Shown here piece after piece: positions 8,096 through 15,735 of a stretch of 64,000 bases of DNA. Within the stretch, counting starts at the first letter, position 1; each line of letters begins with the position of its first letter. Origin of the DNA: Arthrobacter sp. SLBN-112 (GTDB taxonomy: Bacteria; Actinomycetota; Actinomycetes; Actinomycetales; Micrococcaceae). A program made the position numbers and the translations under genes. Location: the NCBI RefSeq assembly GCF_006715225.1, contig NZ_VFMU01000001.1, forward strand, positions 744,001 through 808,000, written 5' to 3'. The notes below the pieces were generated by a model, which was given only the letters and a program-made list of their open reading frames with translations, made no database searches and had not been told where the DNA came from.

Positions 8096-8800
8096 TCACC
8101 CGCGGGCGCCTGCCACCTGCCGCGAAAGCTGCGCCTCCAGCCCGGACAGCAGGATGGCGAGTCCCTGGTCAAGCTCCCGGGCGCCGTCGTACTCTGCCAA
8201 TGCCGGCGCCAGGGCACGCAGCCGCGGGAATTCCTTTGCGGGCAGGCGGTGCAGCCCAAGGCGCAGCAGCACTTCGTTCTCTTCCGGGTCCACCACGTAC
8301 TCCTGAAGTTCGTTCAGGATGTGCCCGTAGAGGAAGCCGTAATAGGCACGGTAGACGTGGAGCGCATCCGCCGGTTCGAACCCTGCGGACGCCAGCAGGG
8401 CCAGGATCTGTTCCAGCGGCCGCAGGGTGCCCAGCGGGCGCAGTCCCAGCGGCGTGGACAGGGGCCGGGTTACCAGCAGGGGGACCACGTTGGGGTGCTC
8501 GAGCGCCAGCATCCGCAAATCGTGGGCGATGTTCCGCAGCTGGGCTTTCCAGTCCGGGTCCTCGGGATGAATCGGGAGCTGGTCAAGGACCAACTCTGAA
8601 ACCCCGTCAAGGAGCGCAGCCCGGTTCTCGGCGTAGCGGTAGAGGCTCATGGGGTCCCGGCCAAGCTCCTGCCCCAGGCGCCGCATGGTCAGTGCGTCCA
8701 GCCCTTCGGCGTCGACCAGTTCGAGGGCCTTGGCCAGCACGGTTTCCCTGCTCAACCTTGCCTTGGCAGGTGTGCGGGCTGAAGCACGCGGGGAATCCAT
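8096..8800 (-). CDS. TetR-family transcriptional repressor
   Basis: The 234-residue protein has an N-terminal helix-turn-helix (LSRETVLAKALELVDAEGLDALTMRRLGQELGRDPMSLYRYAENRAALLDG, residues about 17-67) and an all-helical C-terminal ligand domain like that of the TetR tetracycline-repressor class (TetR_C). AGGA lies eight bases before ATG 8800. A GTCTAC/GTAGAC palindrome lies 60-90 bases upstream and is the obvious autoregulatory site. The divergent neighbour at 9020 could be the regulated gene. Ligand unknown. Confidence 0.88.
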   Translation of the reverse strand: MDSPRASARTPAKARLSRETVLAKALELVDAEGLDALTMRRLGQELGRDPMSLYRYAENRAALLDGVSELVLDQLPIHPEDPDWKAQLRNIAHDLRMLALEHPNVVPLLVTRPLSTPLGLRPLGTLRPLEQILALLASAGFEPADALHVYRAYYGFLYGHILNELQEYVVDPEENEVLLRLGLHRLPAKEFPRLRALAPALAEYDGARELDQGLAILLSGLEAQLSRQVAGARG

Positions 8801-8859
8801 GATGTTGTCCTAGCGGTGGAGGTCGTCCCGAATAAATCGAGACGGTTGCGTCACTTGTA

Positions 8860-8887
8860 GTCTACGGGTACAGTCTACAGCGTAGAC
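8860..8887. promoter_or_regulatory. Candidate TetR operator with GTCTAC repeats
   Basis: GTCTAC-AGC-GTAGAC at 8873-8887 is a perfect 15-bp inverted repeat, and another GTCTAC lies 13 bp upstream at 8860-8865. The position between the divergent tetR gene and the gene at 9020 and the symmetry fit a TetR dimer site. Confidence 0.55.
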
Positions 8888-9019
8888 AGGCGCTGACAAC
8901 GCTCAGGCCCACTGCATTTCAGGGGGACTCAACCTATAAATCCGATGGCCACGTGCAGGGCATCGGTTTTGCTGCTGTAGCCGAACGGCGGCGCCGAGCA
9001 CTTAGCGAAGGGGGCCGTC

Positions 9020-9274
9020 ATGGCGCATTCGCAGTTCGATCTTTTCCTCAACGAAGCCACCTACCCCGACAAGGCCTCAGACTCCAGTCTGGACCGCGAC
9101 CGCCTGTACGGGCTGTACACCAGCTGGTGCTTCATCAACCAGCAGCAGCCCGGCACCGAGGACTGCTTCTGGGCGGCCATGAAGCAGAGGATTTCGCCGC
9201 ACCATAACGGGCTCCGCATGAAGGGTCCTGCCGCTGCGGACTACATTCTCACCAGCTACCCGGGACTGGTCTAA
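9020..9274 (+). CDS. Small conserved-type hypothetical protein, 84 aa
   Basis: The 84-residue cytoplasmic protein is not recognised. It is acidic to neutral with a compact central region (YGLYTSWCFINQQQPGTEDCFWAAMKQRI) containing two cysteines nine residues apart, and ends in GPAAADYILTSYPGLV. No signal peptide or membrane segment is seen. A clear Shine-Dalgarno AAGGGGG lies about seven bases before ATG 9020, and two hairpins follow the stop codon, so this is a real transcription unit. The divergent TetR gene may control it through the palindrome at 8860-8887. Confidence 0.7.
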   Translation: MAHSQFDLFLNEATYPDKASDSSLDRDRLYGLYTSWCFINQQQPGTEDCFWAAMKQRISPHHNGLRMKGPAAADYILTSYPGLV

Positions 9275-9296
9275 GACTTCCCCGGTTTTACAACGG

Positions 9297-9356
9297 CCAC
9301 CGGACAACCGGTGGTTCATGATCAAATGCTGTGGCACACCGTGCCGCAGCATTTTT
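9297..9356 (+). terminator. Two consecutive hairpins ending the 9020 gene
   Basis: Hairpin 1: CCACCGG-ACAA-CCGGTGG (9297-9314). Hairpin 2: a 14-bp stem AAATGCTGTGGCAC (9324-9337) with GTGCCGCAGCATTT (9341-9354), one G-T wobble, followed by further T residues. The second is a good rho-independent terminator and its AAAT side would also work on the opposite strand. Confidence 0.75.
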
Positions 9357-9507
9357 CATGCCCTCCTTGGGCCGAGCGTGGCGCGGCGGGCCGCACACCT
9401 GCGGCGATGGCCGCCATCGGACCGTCCTTCGGTACTGGAACTTCCTTCGGCACAGCTCAATTACGGAACATGACGACGGCTGCCGTGCGGCCCGGCGCGG
9501 CAGGTGT
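9357..9507. other. Intergenic stretch with no recognised gene
   Basis: GC-rich spacer between the terminator and the riboswitch promoter. It holds two short CCTTCGG copies and no start codon with a ribosome site leading to a plausible protein. Nothing else is seen. Confidence 0.5.
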
Positions 9508-9513
9508 TACGTT
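9508..9513 (+). promoter_or_regulatory. -10 element (TACGTT) of the metZ operon
   Basis: TACGTT ends about six bases before 9520, which is where helix P1 of the predicted SAM-IV riboswitch begins. That coincidence supports both calls. Confidence 0.45.
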
Positions 9514-9517
9514 TTTG

Positions 9518-9630
9518 GGGAGTAATGAGTACCGGTGTGAAGCCCTGACTGGCCGGTCGGCAACCCTCCCTTTCGCGGCGGGGTGCCTCAGGTGAATACT
9601 CGGCATATCGACCGATTCGAGCTGCAAGCG
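9518..9630 (+). promoter_or_regulatory. SAM-IV-type riboswitch upstream of the DUF1737-rhodanese-metZ operon
   Basis: The leader carries the SAM-I/SAM-IV core: GAGTA (9520-9524) pairs with TACTC (9597-9601) as P1, ACCGGT at 9530-9535 faces GGCCGGT at 9551-9557 as P2, then come the invariant GGCAACCCTCC (9559-9569) and GCGGGGTGCC (9578-9587), and a further stem-forming segment follows P1 as in SAM-IV rather than SAM-I. Bound S-adenosylmethionine should lower expression of the methionine/sulfur genes. A ribosome site (GAAGGAG) lies just beyond the aptamer, consistent with translational control. Assigned from recalled consensus, without a covariance model. Confidence 0.85.
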
Positions 9631-9649
9631 TGAAAGAAGGAGATCCGTC

Positions 9650-9925
9650 GTGTCCGACGCACCCGCACCTGACGAAAAATTGTCCTACCGCCTGATCACA
9701 GGACCGGACGACCGCGCATTCTGCGAACGGATCTCGGCTGCGCTGGCTGAGGGGTACGTCCTGCACGGCAGCCCGGCAGCCACCTTCAACGGCACCCGCG
9801 TCATCGTGGCGCAGGCAGTGGTCCTTCCGGCGGCAATCGCCTCCGCCGACGCAGCGGTGGCCACCGCGGTGGATCAGCTGGACGCGGACTTTGAGGGCGA
9901 ATTCGACGGCGAGGGCCACGCATGA
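9650..9925 (+). CDS. DUF1737-domain protein
   Basis: The 91-residue protein carries a DUF1737-type segment (LSYRLITGPDDRAFCERISAALAEGYVLHGSPAATFNGTRVIVAQAVV, residues about 11-58), a short domain with a YxLITG...GW/YxLxGSP pattern, followed by an acidic tail. GTG 9650 is preceded by AGAAGGAGA at good spacing, immediately after the riboswitch, making it the first gene of the metZ operon; it overlaps the rhodanese gene by four bases. Function of DUF1737 is unknown, but co-transcription points to sulfur-amino-acid metabolism. Confidence 0.85.
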   Translation: MSDAPAPDEKLSYRLITGPDDRAFCERISAALAEGYVLHGSPAATFNGTRVIVAQAVVLPAAIASADAAVATAVDQLDADFEGEFDGEGHA

Positions 9926-10332
9926 GCTACGCGGGAGACCTCACGCCCCATGAGGCATGGGAAAAGCTGCAACAGGGCGCCATCCTGGTGGACGTCCGCA
10001 CCGAGGGCGAATGGGCCCACATCGGCATCCCGGACACCAAGGCCACGGACAACGATCCCCTCTTCATCCAGTGGACGTTTCCCGGCGGCATCCCCAACCC
10101 CGACTTCGTGAAGGACCTCAGGGAGCAGGCGCCGGAGGACCCGTCCGCTGAGCTGGTGTTCCTGTGCCGGTCCGGTGCCCGTTCGGTTGCGGCTGCCACC
10201 GCCGCCACGAAGGCCGGCTTCATCTCCTACAACGTGCTGGAAGGCTTTGAAGGCGAGCCGGACCGCTACGGTGAACGCACCGTCAACGGCTGGAAGAACC
10301 GCGGCCTGCCTACCAACCTCGGAAAGAACTAA
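9922..10332 (+). CDS. Rhodanese-domain sulfurtransferase
   Basis: The 136-residue single-domain rhodanese has the N-terminal ILVDVRTEGEW element and the catalytic loop CRSGARS (Cys82), which carries persulfide sulfur. It overlaps the DUF1737 gene by four bases (ATGA) and abuts metZ with no gap, so it is translated together with MetZ. A likely role is sulfur delivery or sulfide handling for the O-succinylhomoserine sulfhydrylase reaction; this is an inference from gene order. Size and motif are typical of single-domain rhodaneses, and no signal peptide is present. Confidence 0.9.
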   Translation: MSYAGDLTPHEAWEKLQQGAILVDVRTEGEWAHIGIPDTKATDNDPLFIQWTFPGGIPNPDFVKDLREQAPEDPSAELVFLCRSGARSVAAATAATKAGFISYNVLEGFEGEPDRYGERTVNGWKNRGLPTNLGKN

Positions 10333-11541
10333 GTGAGCTTCAACCAAGACGCCCCCGGATGGAGCCCCGACACCCAGGCTGTCCGCGGCGGGCTGGACCG
10401 CACCAACTTCCAGGAAACGTCCGAGGCCATCTTCCTGAACTCCGGCTTCGTCTACGAATCCGCCGCAGCAGCTGAACGTGCCTTCACCGGCGAAGACGAG
10501 CGCTTTGTCTACTCCCGCTACGGCAACCCGTCCGTTGCCACTTTCCAGGAGCGGCTCAGGCTGCTGGAAGGCACCGAAGCATGCTTTGCGACGGCGTCGG
10601 GCATGTCCGCGGTGTTCACCGCCCTGGGTGCCTTGCTGGCTGCCGGGGACCGGGTGGTTGCCGCCCGTTCGCTCTTCGGTTCCTGCTTTGTGATCCTGAA
10701 CGAGATCCTCCCGCGGTGGGGCGTGGAGACCGTCTTCGTGGATGGTCCGGACCTGGACCAGTGGCGCGAGGCCCTCTCCAAGCCCACCACCGCCGTCTTC
10801 TTCGAATCCCCGTCCAACCCCATGCAGGAGATCGTGGACATCGCCGCGGTCAGCGAACTCGCGCACGCCGCCGGGGCCACCGTGGTGGCCGACAACGTCT
10901 TTGCCACTCCCCTCCTCCAGCGCTGCGGGGACCTGGGCGCGGACGTCATCGTCTACTCGGGCACCAAGCACATCGACGGGCAGGGCAGGGTGATGGGTGG
11001 GGCCATCCTGGGCACCAAAGAGTTCATTGATGGCCCCGTGAAGCAGCTGATGCGGCACACCGGGCCGGCGCTCTCCGCGTTCAACGCCTGGGTCCTGACC
11101 AAGGGCCTGGAGACCATGAGCCTGCGGGTAAGCCATTCCTCTGCCACCGCCCTGCGGCTCGCGGGGTGGTTGGAGGAACAGCCTGCCGTGAGCTGGGTGA
11201 AGTATCCGCTGCTGAAGTCCCACCCGCAATATGAGCTGGCCGCCAGGCAGATGAGCGCCGGCGGTACGGTCCTCACCCTTGAGCTCGCCTCCTCCGGTGG
11301 GCGCTCCGGCAAGGAAGCGGCCTTCGCACTGCTGGATGGGCTGCGGATCATCGACATCTCCAACAACCTTGGCGATTCCAAGTCCCTGATCACGCACCCC
11401 GCCACCACAACGCACCGCGCGATGGGCCCGGAGGGTCGTGCCGCCATTGGCCTCACTGACGGTGTGGTCCGGCTTTCTGTGGGTCTTGAGGATGTTGACG
11501 ACCTGATCGGCGACCTGGAACAGGCGCTGAAGCAGATCTAG
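10333..11541 (+). CDS. metZ: O-succinylhomoserine sulfhydrylase
   Basis: The 402-residue PLP enzyme of the Cys/Met metabolism family makes homocysteine directly from an O-acylhomoserine and sulfide. The PLP lysine is Lys212 in YSGTKHIDGQGR, and the N-terminal GLDRTNFQETSEAIFLNSGFVYESAA and FVYSRYGNPSVATFQERL are typical of the MetZ branch as opposed to MetB/MetC. It is the last gene of the SAM-IV-controlled operon and starts with GTG immediately after the rhodanese stop. Its stop codon shares bases with that of the convergent DUF1905 gene. Confidence 0.93.
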   Translation: MSFNQDAPGWSPDTQAVRGGLDRTNFQETSEAIFLNSGFVYESAAAAERAFTGEDERFVYSRYGNPSVATFQERLRLLEGTEACFATASGMSAVFTALGALLAAGDRVVAARSLFGSCFVILNEILPRWGVETVFVDGPDLDQWREALSKPTTAVFFESPSNPMQEIVDIAAVSELAHAAGATVVADNVFATPLLQRCGDLGADVIVYSGTKHIDGQGRVMGGAILGTKEFIDGPVKQLMRHTGPALSAFNAWVLTKGLETMSLRVSHSSATALRLAGWLEEQPAVSWVKYPLLKSHPQYELAARQMSAGGTVLTLELASSGGRSGKEAAFALLDGLRIIDISNNLGDSKSLITHPATTTHRAMGPEGRAAIGLTDGVVRLSVGLEDVDDLIGDLEQALKQI

Positions 11542-11855
11542 CCGGGCGGGGAATGGTCGGTCCGGACTTCCAGTTGGACTTGTACGTTGTCACCGTCCTT
11601 GAGGTGCGCCTTGTCCCTCACTTCCTTCTTGACGGGCAGCAGGTACGACGCGCTTTTGCTGTCGCGGAACAGCGACGTCTGCCACGCATGGCCGTCCACC
11701 TTGGCCTGGACTTTGACGGAGCCGAATGCCTTGCCGGCCCCTGCCGTTAGAGCGCGGACGTCATCCGCCACCTCTGCCGGCAGGGTCACGAAGTGCCAGC
11801 CGGCTTCGCCCGGGTACAGCCAGAGTTCGGCATTAAAGGAATACGACGGCGTCAC
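11538..11855 (-). CDS. DUF1905-domain protein
   Basis: The 105-residue protein matches DUF1905: SFNAELWLYPGEAGWHFVTLPAEVADDVRALT followed by GSVKVQAKVDGHAWQTSLFRDSKSASYLLPVKKEVRDKAHLKDGDNVQVQLEV, a small beta-barrel often found alone or with YdeI/OmpD-associated domains. GTG 11855 is chosen because the domain starts there; upstream residues in the frame look non-native, and CATACT lies six bases before this GTG as a possible leaderless -10. The gene converges on metZ with a 4-bp stop-codon overlap. Function unknown. Confidence 0.85.
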   Translation of the reverse strand: MTPSYSFNAELWLYPGEAGWHFVTLPAEVADDVRALTAGAGKAFGSVKVQAKVDGHAWQTSLFRDSKSASYLLPVKKEVRDKAHLKDGDNVQVQLEVRTDHSPPG

Positions 11856-12000
11856 GCGCCGAGTATGGCACGCCGCCCCCGCAGGTGCCATAGATTTCGC
11901 CGGTGTAGCTATGAGACGGCCACCGATAACCCACCTAAGCACGGGCTGCCATGCTCAACAAGGCTCGGGGAACTCCCCAGCGGCTTCTGCCGGCTGTCCC

Positions 12001-13227
12001 TCAGGACTGGCGGACGCGCAGCAATTCGGGGGTGGACTCCATATCTGCAAGATCCAGGGCATCGCGCATTGTGACGTGGACGGCCTGCCGGACCACCGCG
12101 CCGAAGCCCATATCCTCCGGGGGCGGCCCCGCCAGGGCCTTTTCGCGGGCGCGGCGCTGCTCAGCGGCTCCTGTTCCCCGGGCGATGATGTCCTCCACGC
12201 CCTGCCGGGCCAGGGCCAGCTCGCCCTGTTCGGCCAGGACGGGAGCCAGGTAGTCCACCAGGGAGCGCACCACGTCTGCGGCCGGCGCGGGGCGGAAATT
12301 GCCGAAATCCAGAAGCTCACCACTGAGGCCGGAGCTGCTGGCCTGCCAGGAAGCCATGCGCAAAAGGACCGTGGGAACAGGCGCGGGGTCCACGCCGTCC
12401 CGCCATTCCCTGCTGGCGGATTCCACCAGCGCCCGGACCAGCACGGCAATGAGCGCGGCGTCCTCGGCACGAAGGCACACATCCGCTACGCGGACCTCCA
12501 CCGTGGGGTGGTTGCGGGAAAGCCGGGCATCGAAATACAGCATGCCCTCATCGAGCATGACGCCGCTCTCCAGCAGACGGGTGACCACCCTTCGGTAGGC
12601 AGCGTATGTGCCGTAGATACCGGCTGGCCCCGCGGTGGGCCAGCGGTTCCAGGCCTGCGTGCGGTAGCTTTCGAACCCGGTGGGAACGCCGTTCCAAAAG
12701 GGCGAATTGGCGCTTAGGGCCGTCAGCACTGCCAGCTTGTCCCGGATCCGGTCCAGGACCGCCACGCCCTCTTCGGGCGATTCGACGAATGTGTGGACGT
12801 GGAAACCGCAGGTCAACTGCTCCTGGGCGGTAAGGCCAAAGCGCTCAAGCATCCGGGCGTAGCGCGGGTCAGGGGTGGTGTGGGTGGTGGACGCCATCGG
12901 CGAGGTGGCGAGTGCCGCCACCCGGGCGCCATGCTTCTTGGCGGACTGATCGGCCAGGGAGCGGCCCGCGCGGATCTGTTCGAGCAGGCTCCCGTACTCC
13001 AGGCACGGCCGGGTCTGCGTCTCGATCTGCTCAAGCTTCAGCTCGGCACTCAAGCCCATCTCGTCGTCGTAATCCGCCTGCTTTCCCGTGTGGTGGACCT
13101 CCGGGTCCACGGGAAGATCGTCAGCTGCAACGTGGTGGTTGGCCAGGAGGGCGTCGGCCAGGGCAAGGGGCTCCCCCGACTCCGGATCAACGATCAGGAG
13201 TTCTTCCTCCACGCCAAAAGTACGCAT
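12001..13227 (-). CDS. YbdK-type carboxylate-amine ligase (glutamate-cysteine ligase family 2)
   Basis: The 408-residue ATP-grasp-like ligase belongs to the GCS2/YbdK family. It begins [14 protein letters not shown], the family's diagnostic start containing the metal-binding Glu residues, and includes [25 protein letters not shown] (His-x-His), [24 protein letters not shown] and [14 protein letters not shown]. It forms an amide between a carboxylate and an amine; true gamma-glutamylcysteine synthesis is only weak in characterised members, and Micrococcaceae make mycothiol, so the physiological substrate is open. ATG 13227 is chosen over a 17-residue longer frame because the family motif starts there. 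Confidence 0.88.
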   Translation of the reverse strand: MRTFGVEEELLIVDPESGEPLALADALLANHHVAADDLPVDPEVHHTGKQADYDDEMGLSAELKLEQIETQTRPCLEYGSLLEQIRAGRSLADQSAKKHGARVAALATSPMASTTHTTPDPRYARMLERFGLTAQEQLTCGFHVHTFVESPEEGVAVLDRIRDKLAVLTALSANSPFWNGVPTGFESYRTQAWNRWPTAGPAGIYGTYAAYRRVVTRLLESGVMLDEGMLYFDARLSRNHPTVEVRVADVCLRAEDAALIAVLVRALVESASREWRDGVDPAPVPTVLLRMASWQASSSGLSGELLDFGNFRPAPAADVVRSLVDYLAPVLAEQGELALARQGVEDIIARGTGAAEQRRAREKALAGPPPEDMGFGAVVRQAVHVTMRDALDLADMESTPELLRVRQS

Positions 13228-13293
13228 ACCAACATTCTGCGATACTTGCCCCGCATTCACAGGGCACCGGCGGTTCATGACGAACCGTGAATG

Positions 13294-14817
13294 CTAGTCC
13301 TGGAAGTACTCCACCTTGGCGCCGATGGTGTTGAGGCGCTCGGCCAGGTCCTCGTAGCCGCGTTCGATCACGTAGATGTTCCGCAGCTCGGACACGCCCC
13401 GCGCGGCGAGCATGGCCAGCAGCAGGCACGCGGCCGGACGCAGCGCCGGCGGGCAGCCCACCTCGGCGGCGCGCCACTTGGTGGGCCCGTTGACATAGAT
13501 GCGGTGCGGATCCAGGAGCTGCACCTGCGCCCCAAGCCTGTTCAGCTCCGTCAGGTAAATGGCCCGGTTCTCGTACACCCAGTCATGGATCATGGTTTGG
13601 CCATGGGCGTTCGCGGCGATGACAGCAAAGAACGGCAGGTTATCGATGTTCAGCCCGGGGAACGGCATGGGGTGGATCTTGTCCTCGGGGGCGTGCAGCG
13701 TGGAGGGCTTGGTGGTGACATCCACCAGCCTGGTACGGCCGTTGCGGGCCATGTATTCGCCGGAGATTTCCAGTTCCTGGCCCATTTGGCCCAAGGTGGC
13801 CAACTCGATCTCCATGAATTCGATGGGCACGCGGCGCACCGTCACTTCTGAGTTGGTGACGATGCCGGCCGTGATGAGGCTCATGGCCTCGATCGGATCC
13901 TCGGAGGGGAAGTATTCGATCTCGGCGTCGATTTCGAGCCGGCCGGTGATCTTCAAGGTGGTGGTGCCCACGCCCTCGATGGTGACGCCCAGCATCTGCA
14001 GGTAGAAGCACAGGTCCTGCACCATGTAGTTGGGGCTCGCATTGCGGATCACGGTGGTACCGGGCCGGTGCGCCGCAGCCATGATGGCGTTCTCGGTGAC
14101 GGTGTCGCCGCGTTCGGTGAGGACGAAGGAGCGGTCGCGGGTGTCGGCAGGGGGCGCCTGGACGGTGTAGAAACCTGAGGTGGCCTCAACCGACAGGCCG
14201 AACTGGCGCAGCGCCTGCATGTGCGGTTCCACGGTGCGGGTGCCGAGGTCGCAGCCGCCGGCGTAGGGCAGCCGGTACTCCCGCGACTCATCCAGGAGCG
14301 GACCCAGCAGCATGATGACGCTGCGGGTCCTGCGGGCCGCGTCAACGTCCATCGCGTCCAGGTCCAGGACGGCGGGACGGCGCAGGCGCAGGTCCGTGTC
14401 GTTGAGCCAGGTGCACTCCACGCCGATGCTGGTCAGCACTTCGACGATGCGGTTGACTTCCTCGATCCGGGCCAGCCGGCGGAGCACGGTGGTGCCGCGG
14501 TTGATCAGGCTGGCGCACAGCAGGGCGACACCGGCATTCTTGCTGCTGTTGACATCCACGGCGCCGGACAGGGTGCGGCCGCCCTCCACGCGGAGGTGCG
14601 TCATCTGCGGCTTGCCGACGTTGACGATGCTGCGGTCGAAGATGGTTTCCAGCCTCTGGATCATCTTCAGGCTCAGGTTCTGCTTGCCCTGTTCCATCCG
14701 GGCAACGGCGCTCTGGCTGGTGCCGAGTTCGGCGGCCAGCTGGCCCTGGGTCCAGCCCTTCTCGGTCCGGGCGTCCCTCAACATGGCGGCAACGTGCTCA
14801 GCGGTTTCCTGCGTCAT
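13294..14817 (-). CDS. XRE helix-turn-helix fused to a MurA-type enolpyruvyl transferase
   Basis: The 507-residue protein has an XRE HTH (LRDARTEKGWTQGQLAAELGTSQSAVARMEQGKQNLS, residues about 13-50) followed by a full-length MurA/EPSP-synthase fold. MurA landmarks survive: SSKNAGVALL with the Lys93-Asn94 pair and AGGCDLGTR with Cys189 in the place of the fosfomycin-target cysteine. The enzyme half would transfer enolpyruvate from PEP to UDP-GlcNAc in peptidoglycan synthesis. Whether the fusion is an enzyme, a substrate-sensing regulator or both cannot be decided from sequence. ATG 14817 has a TATATT box seven bases upstream in an unusually AT-rich stretch. Confidence 0.88.
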   Translation of the reverse strand: MTQETAEHVAAMLRDARTEKGWTQGQLAAELGTSQSAVARMEQGKQNLSLKMIQRLETIFDRSIVNVGKPQMTHLRVEGGRTLSGAVDVNSSKNAGVALLCASLINRGTTVLRRLARIEEVNRIVEVLTSIGVECTWLNDTDLRLRRPAVLDLDAMDVDAARRTRSVIMLLGPLLDESREYRLPYAGGCDLGTRTVEPHMQALRQFGLSVEATSGFYTVQAPPADTRDRSFVLTERGDTVTENAIMAAAHRPGTTVIRNASPNYMVQDLCFYLQMLGVTIEGVGTTTLKITGRLEIDAEIEYFPSEDPIEAMSLITAGIVTNSEVTVRRVPIEFMEIELATLGQMGQELEISGEYMARNGRTRLVDVTTKPSTLHAPEDKIHPMPFPGLNIDNLPFFAVIAANAHGQTMIHDWVYENRAIYLTELNRLGAQVQLLDPHRIYVNGPTKWRAAEVGCPPALRPAACLLLAMLAARGVSELRNIYVIERGYEDLAERLNTIGAKVEYFQD

Positions 14818-14824
14818 AACCAAA

Positions 14825-14830
14825 AATATA
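14825..14830 (-). promoter_or_regulatory. -10 element (TATATT) of the XRE-MurA gene, probably leaderless
   Basis: On the minus strand TATATT is followed by seven bases (TTTGGTT) and ATG. The surrounding 14818-14845 stretch is markedly AT-rich compared with its neighbours and could also hold the HTH protein's own binding site. Confidence 0.5.
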
Positions 14831-14934
14831 TCATAAATGAGTTACCACAGCCTCGGCTCAGCGATATGGGCCGCTACTGGAAAGGCTTTACCCGGTACAT
14901 GCGATAGAAATCACGCGCTGGGTCCAGGCGACGC

Positions 14935-15735
14935 TCAGCTGCCCAACCACACCATGTTCCACGTTCCGGCGGCCAAGGCCGCAAAAAGGGCAAGTCCGGC
15001 CACCAGGACACCACCGGCCACCACCCCAAGATCCAGCGTGCTGAACGTGGATTCCCGGGCCCAGGTCCGTTGGCCACCGCCGAAACCCCGGGCTTCCATG
15101 GTCACGGCGAGCCGGGACGCGCGGCGGACCGCCTGCACCAAAAGCCCAAAGCTCTGGCCCAACGTCGCTTTCACCCGCTGGCCAAGGCTGCCGCGTGAAC
15201 CCACGCCGCGTGCACGGCGCGCCATCCCGATGGTCTGCCACTCCTCGGCCATCAGCCCCACCAGGCGCATCGCAGCCAGCGTTCCCAGGACGAACCGGTG
15301 CGGCAGGCGTGCCTTCTGCGCCAGCGCGTCGGCAAGGTCCGTGGGATCCGTGCAGCTCATCAGGAGCACCGCCGGAAGGGCGATGGCAAAGCCGCGCAGC
15401 ATGAAGCCGACGCCCAGCTGAAGAGAACCTTCGCTCATGGTCCAGATGCCGGCGTCGAGCAGGATCCTGCCGCTGTCCGGCGCCAGGATGGACGTGCTCC
15501 AGCCGCCCACGGCGGCGGCGATGATCAGCGGCCAGCCGCGCTGCCACAGCAGGGACAGGTTGAGCCCGGCCAGGGGGAACAGCAGGAGCTCGAAAACCAG
15601 GGCCACGGATGCCGACACCCAGTCGATGGACAGCGCCAGGACCGCGGTGATGAGCAGGACGGCCGCGAACTTGCTCAGTGGATTGGCGCGTGCCAGGAGG
15701 GCATGGTTGCCGGTCAGGGTGAGTTGCTGCCTCAT
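14935..15735 (-). CDS. ykoC: ECF transporter T component
   Basis: The 266-residue membrane protein is an EcfT. It has hydrophobic helices at the N-terminus and C-terminus and the two coupling Ala-Arg-Gly motifs on the cytoplasmic helices: MARRARGVGSRG and MEARGFGGG. These couple the ATPases to the substrate-binding S protein. It overlaps the ATPase gene by four bases and is the last gene of the TPP-riboswitch-controlled unit, so it most likely serves thiamine-precursor uptake. The symbol follows the B. subtilis ykoFEDC naming and is by context only. Confidence 0.88.
   Translation of the reverse strand: MRQQLTLTGNHALLARANPLSKFAAVLLITAVLALSIDWVSASVALVFELLLFPLAGLNLSLLWQRGWPLIIAAAVGGWSTSILAPDSGRILLDAGIWTMSEGSLQLGVGFMLRGFAIALPAVLLMSCTDPTDLADALAQKARLPHRFVLGTLAAMRLVGLMAEEWQTIGMARRARGVGSRGSLGQRVKATLGQSFGLLVQAVRRASRLAVTMEARGFGGGQRTWARESTFSTLDLGVVAGGVLVAGLALFAALAAGTWNMVWLGS

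Noticed and set aside
9311..9595. ORFs in the terminator-riboswitch gap
   Set aside because: They run through the hairpins and the riboswitch and have no ribosome site or recognisable composition.
11587..12717. 376-residue plus-strand ORF over the DUF1905 and YbdK-type genes
   Set aside because: Antisense shadow with no domain; both minus-strand genes have clear families.
13294..14817. Plain housekeeping murA
   Set aside because: The N-terminal XRE domain and divergent residues around the catalytic Cys make a dual or regulatory role possible, so no gene symbol is given.
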